A DNA stretch of 64,000 bases from Hyphomicrobiales bacterium (GCA_947455645.1 CANGPA010000002.1:26507-90506), one strand, 5' to 3'; positions 44,560 through 54,083 are shown, numbered from the stretch's first letter. Numbers and translations are program-made. Notes: generated by a model not told the origin, from the letters alone.

Positions 44560-45098
44560 TGATACACTCACTTACGCAAACTTGATTTATTGATACATCT
44601 ACAAAAGCATAAAAAATCAGACGCTCATCGCCGCCTACCCTGTTCTTAATCAGATCGTGTCATCTGAGGACCGTAATCGAAAACCGCGACAGAGCCCGAA
44701 CGGAGCCTGTTGAGAGACCAAGCCTATCGTCTGAATGGTTAAAGAAAGTATGTTCCCGTTGTCCGACACGGGCCTGACGGAGGACGTCGCGCGTGCTGAT
44801 TTCTCATGGAGAGGCAATCAGCGTTATCTTAGAACTTCGTTGCCGACAAAGGCGTCCCAGTGCTTCTAAACGGAAGACTTGCCGCTTGCTTTTTGCGCGC
44901 GGACAAATTGCGGCATGTTGACCGAATCTTGGTTCGGCTCGCCATCGCTTGAACCCCGAGACTTCAACGCAGCACTCCCGCCTTTCGGCCTCATGCGCAA
45001 GATGAGGGCGGAGCCCCGACTGATCGCGCACGTGTCACCCCGACGTCACACGTCATCACTACAACTAAAACGTGTGTTAACTAAAATTGCACACATCT
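44560..45098. other. Non-coding stretch before the coiled-coil gene
   Basis: About 540 bases without a supported gene. Short ORFs on both strands (for example 44804-45031 minus and 44879-45115 plus) lack ribosome sites and recognisable products. Short inverted repeats occur but none has a clear terminator tail. I see no RNA gene. Confidence 0.5.
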
Positions 45099-45127
45099 TT
45101 GACGTGTCCCAATAAATTGCCTATGCT
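45099..45127 (+). promoter_or_regulatory. Sigma-70-type promoter for the coiled-coil gene
   Basis: TTGACG (45099-45104), 17-base spacer, TATGCT (45122-45127): a close match to housekeeping -35/-10 boxes. It lies 75 bases before the ATG at 45202. Confidence 0.6.
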
Positions 45128-45201
45128 TCTGGTTGTGGAAATCGAGTGATTTCCCCGTTTTTCTCTCTTGGTCGGGTCGTTGACCTAAAAAGGTGCCGTT
45201 C

Positions 45202-46680
45202 ATGCGGAAAATCATCGATATTCTGTGGAAACGCGACGCCGAGATGCCCAATCTCGCTGCGGGGCAAGCCGCTGAAGCCGCTTTTGCGCTTTTGGATGCC
45301 GCCGAGACCAAAGAGGAAGAAACCCTAGCCGGGCTCGATTCGGTCCAAAAACTGGGTCAGGAAAACGAATCACTCCGCCTCCTCTTCCTGGAAGCGCAGC
45401 GCAAGGTCGATGAGCTCGACAAGCTGAGATCCGGCTTTTACGCCATCAGCGAGCCGCTAGAGCGGAGCCTGCGCAGTCACGAAACAATCAAGGTCGAGAA
45501 TGCCGGCCTGCGGTCGGGCCTTGTCGAGGCGCGCGGCGTCATCACGCTTCTGCGCAACGAAATCGCCAGCTTCGAGCGGCGCGTCGATGAATTGCAGAAT
45601 GAGCGCCTTTCAATCGCCCAAGACATTCGTCTGGCGCGTGAAACCATTTCCGGACTTGAAACCATCAAGGCGGAACAAGAAGATGAACTGACCGAGGCGC
45701 GCAGCCGCTTGCTCGAATTCGAGCGGCAGATGATGCATGCTGAGGAATATCAACGCTCGCTCGAGTCCGACCAGCAGGTCGCTCGCGACATGATTGTCAC
45801 CAAAGACACGCAAATCGCCCAATTCAATGCGGACATCACGCGGTTGAATGAATCGATTGCGATGCTCGAAGGCGAAAATGCGAATCTGTCGCAATCGCTT
45901 GCCGGCCGCGTGGATGATTTCAATCGCGTCGCGCGCCGTCTCGCAGAGGCAGAGAATGAGCTTGAGGCCACGAAGAACCGCCTCAACCATACACGCCAAT
46001 TGCTCAACGAAACAAAGAATGAGCGTAAGGCCCTCGCCGATCAGATCGATGAAATCACCGCACAAACACAGGCGGAAAAGATTTCACTCAATATGAAGAT
46101 CGATGCCTTGCAATCGCGCGCATCATTGGGCGAACGCCTTCTGACTGAAGCCCGCAATGGTCTCATCGCCAAAACCGATGAATTGCGCCTTGCTGAGCGC
46201 CGGATCGTCGAAAACAATGTGGCGGTCACCAGCTTCGAGCAACGGATTTCGAAACAAAAATCGACAATCGATGGCCTTGAACGTCAGGTGCGCGAGCTTG
46301 AACAGTCCCGTGTGACCTTGATTGAGCGTGCCAATTCGCTCACCAAGAATCTGAAAGCACGCGACACCGCACTCGCTAAGCTTGATGATCGTATTCCTGT
46401 ATTGATGGGTCGTATTGACCAACTCGAAAATCAGGCTGAATCGAATCGCGCCACCTATCAGTCGCGTATTGACGAATTGACGGCCGCGCTTGAAACCGAA
46501 CGCATGGCGCGTGCGGTTGCGGAAGGCGCGCTCGAGGCTGCCCGCAAAGAGCGCAGCGCGCTCCAACGCGAGCTTATTCGCTCCGAAGGCGCACCGCGGA
46601 TTACCGAAGTGGCCGATACGGTCCTCGATCTGTCTGGCAAGCTGACGCCATCAAACAATGCGGATGGGACGAACGGCTAA
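45202..46680 (+). CDS. Crescentin-like coiled-coil protein
   Basis: 492 residues from ATG 45202 (AAAAAGG 8 bases upstream). After about 40 residues almost the entire protein is one long heptad-rich coiled coil (KLGQENESLRLLFLEAQRKV, then DELDKLRSGFYAISEPLERS, and on to about residue 460), with a short disordered tail. Length and layout (short head, LxxLRxxFxxxxEPLE segment, long rod) resemble crescentin, the intermediate-filament-like protein that curves Caulobacter cells, and related alphaproteobacterial filament proteins. Any long coiled coil could look similar, so the function is not proven. Confidence 0.65.
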   Translation: MRKIIDILWKRDAEMPNLAAGQAAEAAFALLDAAETKEEETLAGLDSVQKLGQENESLRLLFLEAQRKVDELDKLRSGFYAISEPLERSLRSHETIKVENAGLRSGLVEARGVITLLRNEIASFERRVDELQNERLSIAQDIRLARETISGLETIKAEQEDELTEARSRLLEFERQMMHAEEYQRSLESDQQVARDMIVTKDTQIAQFNADITRLNESIAMLEGENANLSQSLAGRVDDFNRVARRLAEAENELEATKNRLNHTRQLLNETKNERKALADQIDEITAQTQAEKISLNMKIDALQSRASLGERLLTEARNGLIAKTDELRLAERRIVENNVAVTSFEQRISKQKSTIDGLERQVRELEQSRVTLIERANSLTKNLKARDTALAKLDDRIPVLMGRIDQLENQAESNRATYQSRIDELTAALETERMARAVAEGALEAARKERSALQRELIRSEGAPRITEVADTVLDLSGKLTPSNNADGTNG

Positions 46681-46694
46681 GGCCGTTGTCCCAT
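46664..46694 (+). terminator. Hairpin overlapping the coiled-coil gene stop
   Basis: atgggac-g-aacggc (46664-46677, one bulged G) pairs with gccgttgtcccat (46682-46694) around a 4-base loop that contains most of the TAA stop. No U run follows directly. Confidence 0.5.
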
Positions 46695-46863
46695 CGGGAT
46701 GAAAATCTCAATTTTACAAGGCGTTACGGGGGAAATTACATTGTCCCCGATCAAAAAAATTTTTGTTGTGAGCGCCGATCGCCCCCTTAACAAATCGGAA
46801 ACTTCTGCTGCATAGTGTTTTGGTACCTTGGGTGTGGGTGCCGTCGAGGCATGAAGTAGTTCG

Positions 46864-47010
46864 ATGTATACGGTCGCAGAAAAAAGACGCCGCAGTGGAC
46901 GCGTGTATTACGTTGTCTATCTGGGCAATCAGGTCGTCTTGATGACCTACCACCGCCATACGGCCATGGCTTATCTTGAATTAAACAATCAAACGACCTC
47001 GGCAGCTTGA
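46864..47010 (+). CDS. Possible 48-residue basic small protein
   Basis: ATG 46864 to TGA 47008-47010 encodes a 48-residue product opening MYTVAEKRRRSGRVYYVVYL and continuing HRHTAMAYLELNN. The aromatic/basic composition looks protein-like rather than random, and a GAGG lies about 14 bases upstream. It resembles small DNA- or RNA-binding or phage-like products only vaguely. No family recognised; needs conservation to be believed. Confidence 0.4.
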   Translation: MYTVAEKRRRSGRVYYVVYLGNQVVLMTYHRHTAMAYLELNNQTTSAA

Positions 47011-47145
47011 CCACGTCGACCCTTCCGCAGCTTTAAGCGTCCGTTCTTTAGAAGGTTTGCGTGCGCCACCCCGGCCGACCCGTTGCAATTTCCTCTCTTA
47101 GCCCGTCATATGGGTACCAACTAAAAATCATTCGGGGAGGCCACA

Positions 47146-47439
47146 ATGCCAAAAGCCTATATCATTTCTTGCTATCGCGAGGTCAAAGACGCTGATCGTC
47201 TTCAGGCTTACGCAAAGCTTGCCGGACCGGCCATCATCGCTGGCGGCGGTACATTTCTGGCACGAGGCACAGCGGCGCGGGCGATGGAACAAGGCGTCAA
47301 AGACCGGACCGTCATCATCGAGTTTGAATCGCTTGAAAAGGCAATGGCCGTTTATGACAGCGCGCCTTACCAAGAAGCGATCCGTGCTTTAGGACCAGAC
47401 GCAGTCAATCGCGATATGCGGGTCGTCGAAGGCGTATAG
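47146..47439 (+). CDS. DUF1330-family protein
   Basis: 97 residues, the usual length. AYIISCYREVKDADRLQAYA, the glycine turn AGGGTFLARG and IIEFESLEKAMAVYDSAPYQ are typical of DUF1330 (dimeric alpha+beta-barrel ferredoxin-like fold). Function unknown in general. GGGAGG precedes the ATG. It converges on the motB genes. Confidence 0.9.
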   Translation: MPKAYIISCYREVKDADRLQAYAKLAGPAIIAGGGTFLARGTAARAMEQGVKDRTVIIEFESLEKAMAVYDSAPYQEAIRALGPDAVNRDMRVVEGV

Positions 47440-47451
47440 GTTTCATGCGCT

Positions 47452-48558
47452 TTATTGCGCGAGCACCGTGATGCTGATCCGCCGATTGCGCGGATCAAGC
47501 GGATTATCCGGATAATACGCTTCGCGATCGGCCACACCTTCAATCTTGACGAAGCGCTTCTCATCAATGCCTTCGCCCATAAGATAACGCCGCGTTGAAT
47601 CCGCGCGTTGCGCTGACAGGCGCCAATTGTTCATCTTGTCGTTTTGGTTATAGCCGAACCCGTCGGTATGGCCACGAACCGACACTTTGTTCGGCAAGTT
47701 CTTGATGGACGCGGCAACGCCGGCCATCACTTCTTGCGCTTGGGGTAGAAAATTCGTTGTGCCAATCGCAAACATCGCAAAGTCTGCTTGATCAATAATT
47801 TCGATCCGGAGACCTTCCTTGTCGCGCACAAACTTCATTTGGCCGGCGATTTTCTTAAGCTCAGGATTTTGATCCAGCGCCGCCTTCACATCCTGTTCGA
47901 TTTTTTCAAACGACTTCGCATCCGCTTGCGCGGCAGCCGCTTTCTTCTCGGCTTCAGACAATTCCTTGCCTTCGCCAGCCTTGGCGTCCTTGCTGTCAGC
48001 CGCTTTGTCCGCTTTGCCCTCGCCTTCAAGCTCACCCGATTTGGCAAGACCACCCTTATTGTCACTCTCCGGCGTTTTCACGCCCGTGCCTTCGTCAGGC
48101 GTTGAGCCTCCAGCCTTCTTGCCTTCGCTCGTTCCCGATTTGCCGACGCCCTCATCATTTTGATCGGTGCGGGTCTGCACGCCTTCCGGCGCCTTGTTGC
48201 GATCGGTCGACTCGGTCGATGCGACAGGCACAACCGTTTGCAAGGTGCTGTTGGCAACCGCCGCTTCGGGAAAGCCATCCCGTTCGGTCGCAACATGGCC
48301 AGCCATGAATCCGTTTGTTCCGGTTTGATCGGACAATTGCAACAAGCTGGCCTTTTGCCGAAAATATTCGCCAATACCTTTGCGCCGTTCGGCATTCGTT
48401 GAGCCGAGCAACCACATCAACAAAAAGAACGCCATCATGGCGGTCATCATGTCGGCAAGCGCAATCTTCCACGCGCCGCCATGGCCGCCGCCATGCCCGC
48501 CAGCAATCTTCTTGATGATGATTTCCGGTTTCGGTTCGCCGTCGGCTTTGTCGCTCAT
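47452..48558 (-). CDS. motB: MotB-like flagellar stator protein (second copy)
   Basis: 368 residues. The N-terminus has a Gly/His-rich lead (GGHGGGHGGAWKIALAD) and one membrane helix with the proton-binding Asp in ALADMMTAM. A low-complexity Lys/Glu/Ala linker (about residues 75-215) follows, then an OmpA-type peptidoglycan-binding domain (VSVRGHTDGFGYNQNDKMNN, LSAQRADSTRRYL, NRRISITVLAQ). MotB anchors the MotA stator to the wall. It starts inside the stop of the other motB (ATGA). Confidence 0.93.
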   Translation of the reverse strand: MSDKADGEPKPEIIIKKIAGGHGGGHGGAWKIALADMMTAMMAFFLLMWLLGSTNAERRKGIGEYFRQKASLLQLSDQTGTNGFMAGHVATERDGFPEAAVANSTLQTVVPVASTESTDRNKAPEGVQTRTDQNDEGVGKSGTSEGKKAGGSTPDEGTGVKTPESDNKGGLAKSGELEGEGKADKAADSKDAKAGEGKELSEAEKKAAAAQADAKSFEKIEQDVKAALDQNPELKKIAGQMKFVRDKEGLRIEIIDQADFAMFAIGTTNFLPQAQEVMAGVAASIKNLPNKVSVRGHTDGFGYNQNDKMNNWRLSAQRADSTRRYLMGEGIDEKRFVKIEGVADREAYYPDNPLDPRNRRISITVLAQ

Positions 48559-49688
48559 TGGATCGCTCCCGTCACAGGCGGAACGGTCTTTTCACCATCG
48601 CGAAACAGAAGCGTCATGCTGATCCGACGATTGCGAATATCGAGCGCATCTTGGGGATTATAGGGTTCGGTATCGGCCACACCTTCAACGCGCGCGATCT
48701 GACCTTCAGGAACACCGGCTTTTTGCAAAAGCTGGCGTGTGCTTTCCGCGCGCTCTGCAGACAAAAGCCAATTGTTCATCTCGCTATCGAGCGCATAGGC
48801 AAGGCTATCTGTATGGCCACGGATCACAACATCATTAGGCATTTGCGATATGGCTTTAGCGAGCTCGGCAATCAAAGCCGATGCACGCGGCAGAACGCGT
48901 GTCGTGCCGACCGAGAACATCGAAAAATCAGCTTTGTCGACGATCTCAATGCGCAAACCATCTTTCACTTTTACGAACTGAACTTGATCCGCAATTTTGG
49001 AGAGATTTGAATCTTTTGAAATCGCTTCTGTGACCTGCTTTTGCAGAGCATCGAAATTTTTCTGATCCAGTTCAGCGGCTGCTTTTTTGGCGGCCTCATC
49101 GGTTGTGCCACCGGCTTTTTTGGTGGATGCACTTTCGCCGCGTTTGCCTTGCCCCTCTTGAGTATTGGTATCCGAGGCTTGCGCACCGACATCGCTGTCA
49201 TCAACGAGACCACCTTCCGATGGCCCTTTAGCCATGCCGGAACGTCCTTCGCCTTCTTTGTTTTTACCATCGGGCGAGAGCGGGCCATCGGGGCCTTCAT
49301 CGCGATCATTGCCCCCTGTGGCCTGCGTGGGCGGCATCACATTCGCAACGCTGGTTTGATCCACCGCATCGGGCAACCCTTCCGGGCTGATCATCGAACG
49401 ACCACCAAACACGCCGTTTGAACCGGCATTGCTGCCCATCTTCAAGAGCGGAGTTTGTTTGAAATAATCCGCGATGGATTTGCGCGCGTCCGTATTGGTT
49501 GAGCCCAACAGCCACATCAACAAGAAAAACGCCATCATCGCGGTCATCATATCGGCAAGCGCAATTTTCCATGCGCCGCCATGGCCACCGCCATGCCCAC
49601 CAATATGTTTTTTGATGATAATCGGCGCCGGCTTTTCGCTTTCGCTTTCCGACGCCTTATCCTTCTCTGACTCCTTCTTGGCGGCCAT
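48555..49688 (-). CDS. motB: MotB-like flagellar stator protein (first copy)
   Basis: 377 residues, with the same layout as its downstream neighbour: a Gly/His lead, ALADMMTAM with the critical Asp, a linker of different sequence, and an OmpA-like domain (VIRGHTDSLAYALDSEMNNW, LSAERAESTRQLL, NRRISMTLLF). N-terminal 30 residues are Lys/Glu/Ser-rich. It lies 14 bases after motA and overlaps the second motB by 4 bases, so both B subunits are made together with one A subunit. Confidence 0.93.
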   Translation of the reverse strand: MAAKKESEKDKASESESEKPAPIIIKKHIGGHGGGHGGAWKIALADMMTAMMAFFLLMWLLGSTNTDARKSIADYFKQTPLLKMGSNAGSNGVFGGRSMISPEGLPDAVDQTSVANVMPPTQATGGNDRDEGPDGPLSPDGKNKEGEGRSGMAKGPSEGGLVDDSDVGAQASDTNTQEGQGKRGESASTKKAGGTTDEAAKKAAAELDQKNFDALQKQVTEAISKDSNLSKIADQVQFVKVKDGLRIEIVDKADFSMFSVGTTRVLPRASALIAELAKAISQMPNDVVIRGHTDSLAYALDSEMNNWLLSAERAESTRQLLQKAGVPEGQIARVEGVADTEPYNPQDALDIRNRRISMTLLFRDGEKTVPPVTGAIQ

Positions 49689-49702
49689 GCCTCATGCGCC
49701 TC

Positions 49703-50569
49703 TTATTTTCCGCGCAGGCCGTCGAAGACTTCACCGAAATCAGGCTTATTGGCATGGCTTGAAATACCCGCGCGCGCCGCTTCGATGACGAGCGGTTGCG
49801 GATGACCATGAAGCGTCGCAACGATCAATTGCTTCACAACAAGATAGATCTCGCTGTCTTCATCAATCACTTGCTTCAAACGATTGCCAATCGGTTCGAT
49901 CATGCCATAGGCCAACAACACGCCCATGAACGTACCGACGAGCGCCGAACCAATGAGCGCACCCAGAACAGCCGGCGGTTGATCGATCGCGCCCATGGTT
50001 TTCACGACGCCCAACACGCACGCAACGATGCCGAGCGCCGGACACGCACCAGCGGTAGCCGCGAGTGCTTCAACGGGTTTCATTTCATGATGGTGATGCG
50101 CTTTGAGCGCCGTATCGAGCACTTCCTCAACCGCATAGGGATTGAGATTGCCGGATGAAATGACCATCAAACGGATCGTATCGGTGATCATGTGGATCAG
50201 CGTGTGATCCTTCATGAGCTTCGGATATTCACCAAAGATCGGGCTGCCTTCTGGGCTTTCGACATGCGATTCGAGAGCGACTGGGCCGTCGACGCGCAGA
50301 ATCTTCAAGAGCTTTGAGACCAGGAAGATTGTGTCGAGATAGTCCTGCTTTTTGTATTTGGGGCCACCAAACACTTTGCCGAAGCCACCGGCGACACCTT
50401 TAATTGTGTCCATACCGTTGCCCACCAACATAGCGCCCACAGCCGCGCCCCCGATGGTAGCAAGCTCTGACGGTGCCGCATGGATAACCGGCTCAAGATT
50501 GCCGCCATGGAGCACGAACACGCCGAACACGCACCCGAAAACGACCACAAGGCCAACGATACTAAACAT
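49703..50569 (-). CDS. motA: Flagellar motor stator protein MotA
   Basis: 288 residues from ATG 50569 (GGGG 8 bases upstream; a GTG at 50581 is in frame). FSIVGLVVVFGCVFGVFVLH is the first membrane helix; PSELATIGGAAVGAMLVGNG, the cytoplasmic loop with KAHHHHEMKPVEAL, and the paired C-terminal helices GACPALGIVACVLGVVKTMG and GALIGSALVGTFMGVLLAYG are MotA-typical. It forms the proton channel of the stator with MotB. The length is normal. Confidence 0.95.
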   Translation of the reverse strand: MFSIVGLVVVFGCVFGVFVLHGGNLEPVIHAAPSELATIGGAAVGAMLVGNGMDTIKGVAGGFGKVFGGPKYKKQDYLDTIFLVSKLLKILRVDGPVALESHVESPEGSPIFGEYPKLMKDHTLIHMITDTIRLMVISSGNLNPYAVEEVLDTALKAHHHHEMKPVEALAATAGACPALGIVACVLGVVKTMGAIDQPPAVLGALIGSALVGTFMGVLLAYGMIEPIGNRLKQVIDEDSEIYLVVKQLIVATLHGHPQPLVIEAARAGISSHANKPDFGEVFDGLRGK

Positions 50570-50752
50570 ATAAAGCCCCACTTCACTCGGTAACTAACCC
50601 CGACAGGTTTATCCCATCGACAGACACCGACGCACAACTAAAGGCTGCGCAATCCTATTTAGCGCAACCCTAACAAGAATTATGCCATTATTGTGTTAAG
50701 TCCAGCGGAATAGAGGAGAAAAAGACCGTTCCTCTGCGCCTATTGGGTCCCG

Positions 50753-51247
50753 TCAGCCCTCAGAACCAGTCACTTTTGGTAAAATGAGGTCAAAAATTGG
50801 CGCAAATTCCACTTCATTGGCCGGTGTCCACTCCTCCGGCTTGAGGGGCGAGACATTCGCGCGCATGCCGTAAACATAGGCGACAAAGGCCTTGGATGCC
50901 TTGTAGACGCGGAGCTTGTCATATTCCTGGCCCTTTAACAGGCTGCGGAACAACGGCTTTTTGTTGCGCTTGGTATCGGGCTTCTCGAAATTGCAGACAT
51001 AATACTGATAGGACTGAAGCAAGAGGTCCACATCGGAAATATCAACGGACGCGATGAATTTCAGCGTGTTTTCGATAAAACGGATGATGTCATCCGTCAT
51101 CATCTCCAAATCATACAGCGGCGCCAAAGCTTGCGCATAGATATTGGCAATGTCTTCTGCCGTCGCATCAATGGCCAAAAACTTTCGAACGGCCTGAACT
51201 GCCGTTAGCTCGAACACATAAAGTGGAGGTGTGTTGGTGGCAGCCAT
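50753..51247 (-). CDS. Conserved-looking cytoplasmic protein, unknown function
   Basis: 164 residues, all-helical look (FLAIDATAEDIANIYAQALA, then MMTDDIIRFIENTLKFIASV), with a basic middle (KRNKKPLFRSLLKGQEYDK). No signal peptide or membrane helix. I do not recognise the family. It lies upstream of motA on the same strand with a 183-base gap, so co-transcription with the motor genes is possible but not shown. Confidence 0.7.
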   Translation of the reverse strand: MAATNTPPLYVFELTAVQAVRKFLAIDATAEDIANIYAQALAPLYDLEMMTDDIIRFIENTLKFIASVDISDVDLLLQSYQYYVCNFEKPDTKRNKKPLFRSLLKGQEYDKLRVYKASKAFVAYVYGMRANVSPLKPEEWTPANEVEFAPIFDLILPKVTGSEG

Positions 51248-51274
51248 ACCCGATACCTAATGTCTCCGCCCCGC

Positions 51275-51931
51275 CTAAGGTGCTTTCCCGGATCGAAACT
51301 TCTCAATCCAGGCCGAGGCGCGATCCTGCGCCTTTGCAGCATCGGTCACGGCGAGCTTCTTGGTCAGCTCGTCCCTCCTCTTCCGCGCGAGGGGATCACC
51401 GACTGCAACCGCAAGGCTAGTCCAATAATACTCTTCAACCGCATTTTCAAATCCAAAGTCGGGTGAATAGGACTTGGACATGGCGAATAATGCCGGATTA
51501 AAGCCGCCCTCTGCGACCTTTTGTAGCCTTTGCCGACACCAATCGAGTACTTTCGGCCAATTAGGGGGGGCGACGGAAGACAGCATCAGCTTACGCGCGG
51601 CAAAGGCCTTTTCATGGCCCGAAAGTGCCGCCAGCGTCGTCCATTTCAGCGCTTCTAGGTAATTCTGCGTGAGGCCCACGCCGTGCCAATAAAAAAGACC
51701 CAGTCGAAATTGCGTTTCGATATTGCCGGCATCGGCCGCTTCACGGGCAAACTTAACGGCCGTATCGAAATCCTTTGCAAGGATCATCGCATCTAGCTTG
51801 GCAACCGGATCGTCGGATGCGCGGGAAGGCCCGGGCGCCGCAAGGATCCCTGCGGCCACAACCATGATAACCAACCACTTGACCATATCGATACGCAACC
51901 TGGGTCCCAACGCCGTTTCGATTCGCACCAT
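51275..51931 (-). CDS. Secreted Sel1-like repeat protein
   Basis: 218 residues from ATG 51931, chosen for AAGG at good spacing; ATG 51886 would give a shorter signal peptide and longer frames run to 52018. A hydrophobic segment (MVKWLVIMVVAAGILAAPGP) ends at a likely signal cleavage near SRA-SDD. Sel1/TPR-like helical pairs follow: TAVKFAREAADAGNIETQFR, LGLFYWHGVGLTQNYLEALK, then NAVEEYYWTSLAVAVGDPLA. Such proteins act as periplasmic adaptors; ExoR and podJ-type proteins are distant analogues. The partner is unknown. Confidence 0.72.
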   Translation of the reverse strand: MVRIETALGPRLRIDMVKWLVIMVVAAGILAAPGPSRASDDPVAKLDAMILAKDFDTAVKFAREAADAGNIETQFRLGLFYWHGVGLTQNYLEALKWTTLAALSGHEKAFAARKLMLSSVAPPNWPKVLDWCRQRLQKVAEGGFNPALFAMSKSYSPDFGFENAVEEYYWTSLAVAVGDPLARKRRDELTKKLAVTDAAKAQDRASAWIEKFRSGKAP

Positions 51932-52079
51932 AGACAGAGCCTTGCCCAAGCGAAAGGGAGGCTTTGCTTCCATGGTGCCATCAAGAACGGTCCGCAACGA
52001 CCCGTCTTTAGGTCTCAAGCGTCAAGGCAGACCCACCTTTCGGCGGATCTGCCTTGTTATCGGTCATATGATGCGATCT

Positions 52080-53939
52080 TCAGGGCTTGGCGGTTGTTGC
52101 AGCACCCGTTCCCGCTGCGCTGACGCCCGAAACACCGGCGATCCCTGCGCCCTGTCCCGTCGTGGCACCCGCCCCGGCACCCGCCGCGCCTGTTCCGGTG
52201 GAAGCCGCGGTCGATCCAGCCGGCGAACTCGTTGCCTGTGACGCTGACGCCGCTTTGGCACCCGCATCGGCCGCAAGAGTGGCATTGGCCGTATGAGCAG
52301 CTCCTGCAGCATCAGCGACTGCGGCAGCAACCGACGGATTTGTGTTGGCCGGCGTTGATCCGGTTGTTGGCGCAGAGGTCACGGCAGGCTTTGTTCCTGC
52401 ATCCGAAGATGCAGCCGGTTGCTCCGCTTTTTTGTGATCATGCGCGGTATGATTTTTCTCACCATGCTGTTCCGATTGCGCTGTTGGATTTTCCGACGAA
52501 GACGTTTGGCCGTGCGGCTTTGAGTCCTTCATATCCTTATTCGAGTCAGGCTTTGGATCATGTGACACTGATGGGTCAGTGGGAGCCGATGTCACACCCA
52601 GCGGCGTATTCGTCTTTGCAATGCTCACGCCTTCACCAAGTGCTGCGGATTGGCTTTTTTGCGGAGCCTGCGCTTGTGCAGCACCCTCCCCTCCCGCCAC
52701 TGCACTGGCAGTGGTCGGCGATGAGGGATGCGGTGTTGATCCCGCGTCAGCCGGTGTCGTTGAAACCGCGACACCGATTGCATTGGGCTCTTGTGTTGTT
52801 CTACCCCGATCGAGATGACGACCACCCATGCGGGTTTCAGCCGTTATCGTAATCGTTTGAACAATATCCACCGGCGCAGTTCCCTCACCCGGTCGTGTTG
52901 CAACAACCGTAAACGCCGCTGTTGCACCGCCCGATTGTACTCCAGCAAGCGCGTGACTCGTATCCGCCTGAGAGCTTGCAATCGTCTTTGAGCCCGAAAG
53001 CGTCACAGCACTTAAAAGAGCATTTGACCCAGCGGACGATGACAAAGCCGCAGTGGTCGTTGCTGAAACACGATCAACCGATGTGAGTGGCGCGCTTGGT
53101 GTGCTTGGTCCTACTGGGTGGGCTACGTTTGCATCAGTCACCATAGGCTCGGATGCCATCTCACCTTGGCCCGCATGATGCTCATGACGATGGTCATGAT
53201 TTTTCTGATCATGCGACCCTTGATCAGCACTCGTCATGTGCGGCGATGAGTCATGCGCTTGATGGGAAGGCGAAGGAGTGGTCGTATTAACAACAACCCC
53301 GATGAACTGACTGACCTGAACGACTTGACCCGCTGTTGGCGTTGGTAAGTTCGATTCAAACGCCATAGCAAGTCCAACGCTCTGACCTGACCCTGTTGCG
53401 ACCGCATGACCCAAACCGGTGGTCACATAAGTCCCCGCAACGGCGCCGCCAATCGCAAGCAATGTCGTTTGACCATTGGTCGCAACGCCCACACCGACTC
53501 CATAAGTCAGATTTGCTCCGATCGCATTACGCCCGGAAAGACCGACACCAAATCCATCGCAACCCGGCCAACCTAGTCCCATACGAAAGGTCACCGAAAT
53601 CGATTGATTAAGCACCACGCGACCTGGGGTCGGAGGTGGTGGTGGAGGTGGCGGCGGGGGAGGTGGAGGCGGCGGTGGTGGCGGTGGTGGATCTGGTGGT
53701 GGCGGCGGTGGTGGTGGCTTTGGGTCCGAAGAACCATCACTTTTCACTTTTAACACGACATTATCGGAACAGCGCGTGTTCAATCGCTCGAAAGAATGAT
53801 CAAAGGCAGGTCGGGATTCAGAACATTTTTTGGATTCGATGATCGGCTTTGAATGCGACGCCGTTGCACTGAAGAAAACAAAACTCAGCGGAAGAAATAC
53901 GCCCGCAACACGGATTGAAAATCTGGAAAGAGTAAACAT
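52080..53939 (-). CDS. Secreted proline- and histidine-rich low-complexity protein
   Basis: 619 residues. A signal peptide (IRVAGVFLPLSFVFFSATAS) is followed at about residues 73-104 by a nearly pure proline tract broken by single D/T. A Gly/Val-rich beta-like region (GLSGRNAIGANLTYGVGVGV) follows, then Ser/Thr/Ala-rich sequence with several His-rich runs (DHRHEHHAGQGE, HTAHDHKK). The C-terminus is Ala/Thr/Gly repeats. It could be a cell-surface or periplasm-spanning protein, possibly metal-binding through His (inference). Family not recognised. It is followed on the same strand by no close gene. Confidence 0.75.
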   Translation of the reverse strand: MFTLSRFSIRVAGVFLPLSFVFFSATASHSKPIIESKKCSESRPAFDHSFERLNTRCSDNVVLKVKSDGSSDPKPPPPPPPPDPPPPPPPPPPPPPPPPPPPPTPGRVVLNQSISVTFRMGLGWPGCDGFGVGLSGRNAIGANLTYGVGVGVATNGQTTLLAIGGAVAGTYVTTGLGHAVATGSGQSVGLAMAFESNLPTPTAGQVVQVSQFIGVVVNTTTPSPSHQAHDSSPHMTSADQGSHDQKNHDHRHEHHAGQGEMASEPMVTDANVAHPVGPSTPSAPLTSVDRVSATTTAALSSSAGSNALLSAVTLSGSKTIASSQADTSHALAGVQSGGATAAFTVVATRPGEGTAPVDIVQTITITAETRMGGRHLDRGRTTQEPNAIGVAVSTTPADAGSTPHPSSPTTASAVAGGEGAAQAQAPQKSQSAALGEGVSIAKTNTPLGVTSAPTDPSVSHDPKPDSNKDMKDSKPHGQTSSSENPTAQSEQHGEKNHTAHDHKKAEQPAASSDAGTKPAVTSAPTTGSTPANTNPSVAAAVADAAGAAHTANATLAADAGAKAASASQATSSPAGSTAASTGTGAAGAGAGATTGQGAGIAGVSGVSAAGTGAATTAKP

Positions 53940-54044
53940 CGCAATGCCTTTATGACGAAGGCAAAACGATCAATCGGCAACACCTGTCCGATGACGCTCG
54001 CGGTGCGCGCGCGCCTGATCAATTTGCCAGAGGGGGAAAGAAGC

Positions 54045-54060
54045 CGGCCCCTAGGGGCCG
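54045..54060 (-). terminator. GC hairpin downstream of the first Gly/Ala-rich gene
   Basis: The palindrome cggcccctaggggccg lies 24 bases past the stop of the gene ending at 54084. On the minus strand a short pyrimidine stretch (cttctttcccc) follows. Probable terminator without a clean U run. Confidence 0.5.
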
Positions 54061-54083
54061 ACCGGATTTACGAGGCTCTGCGG

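Noticed and set aside
44804..45115. Short frames on both strands before the coiled-coil gene
   Set aside because: No ribosome sites, no recognisable product, and they overlap each other and the sigma-70-type promoter region.
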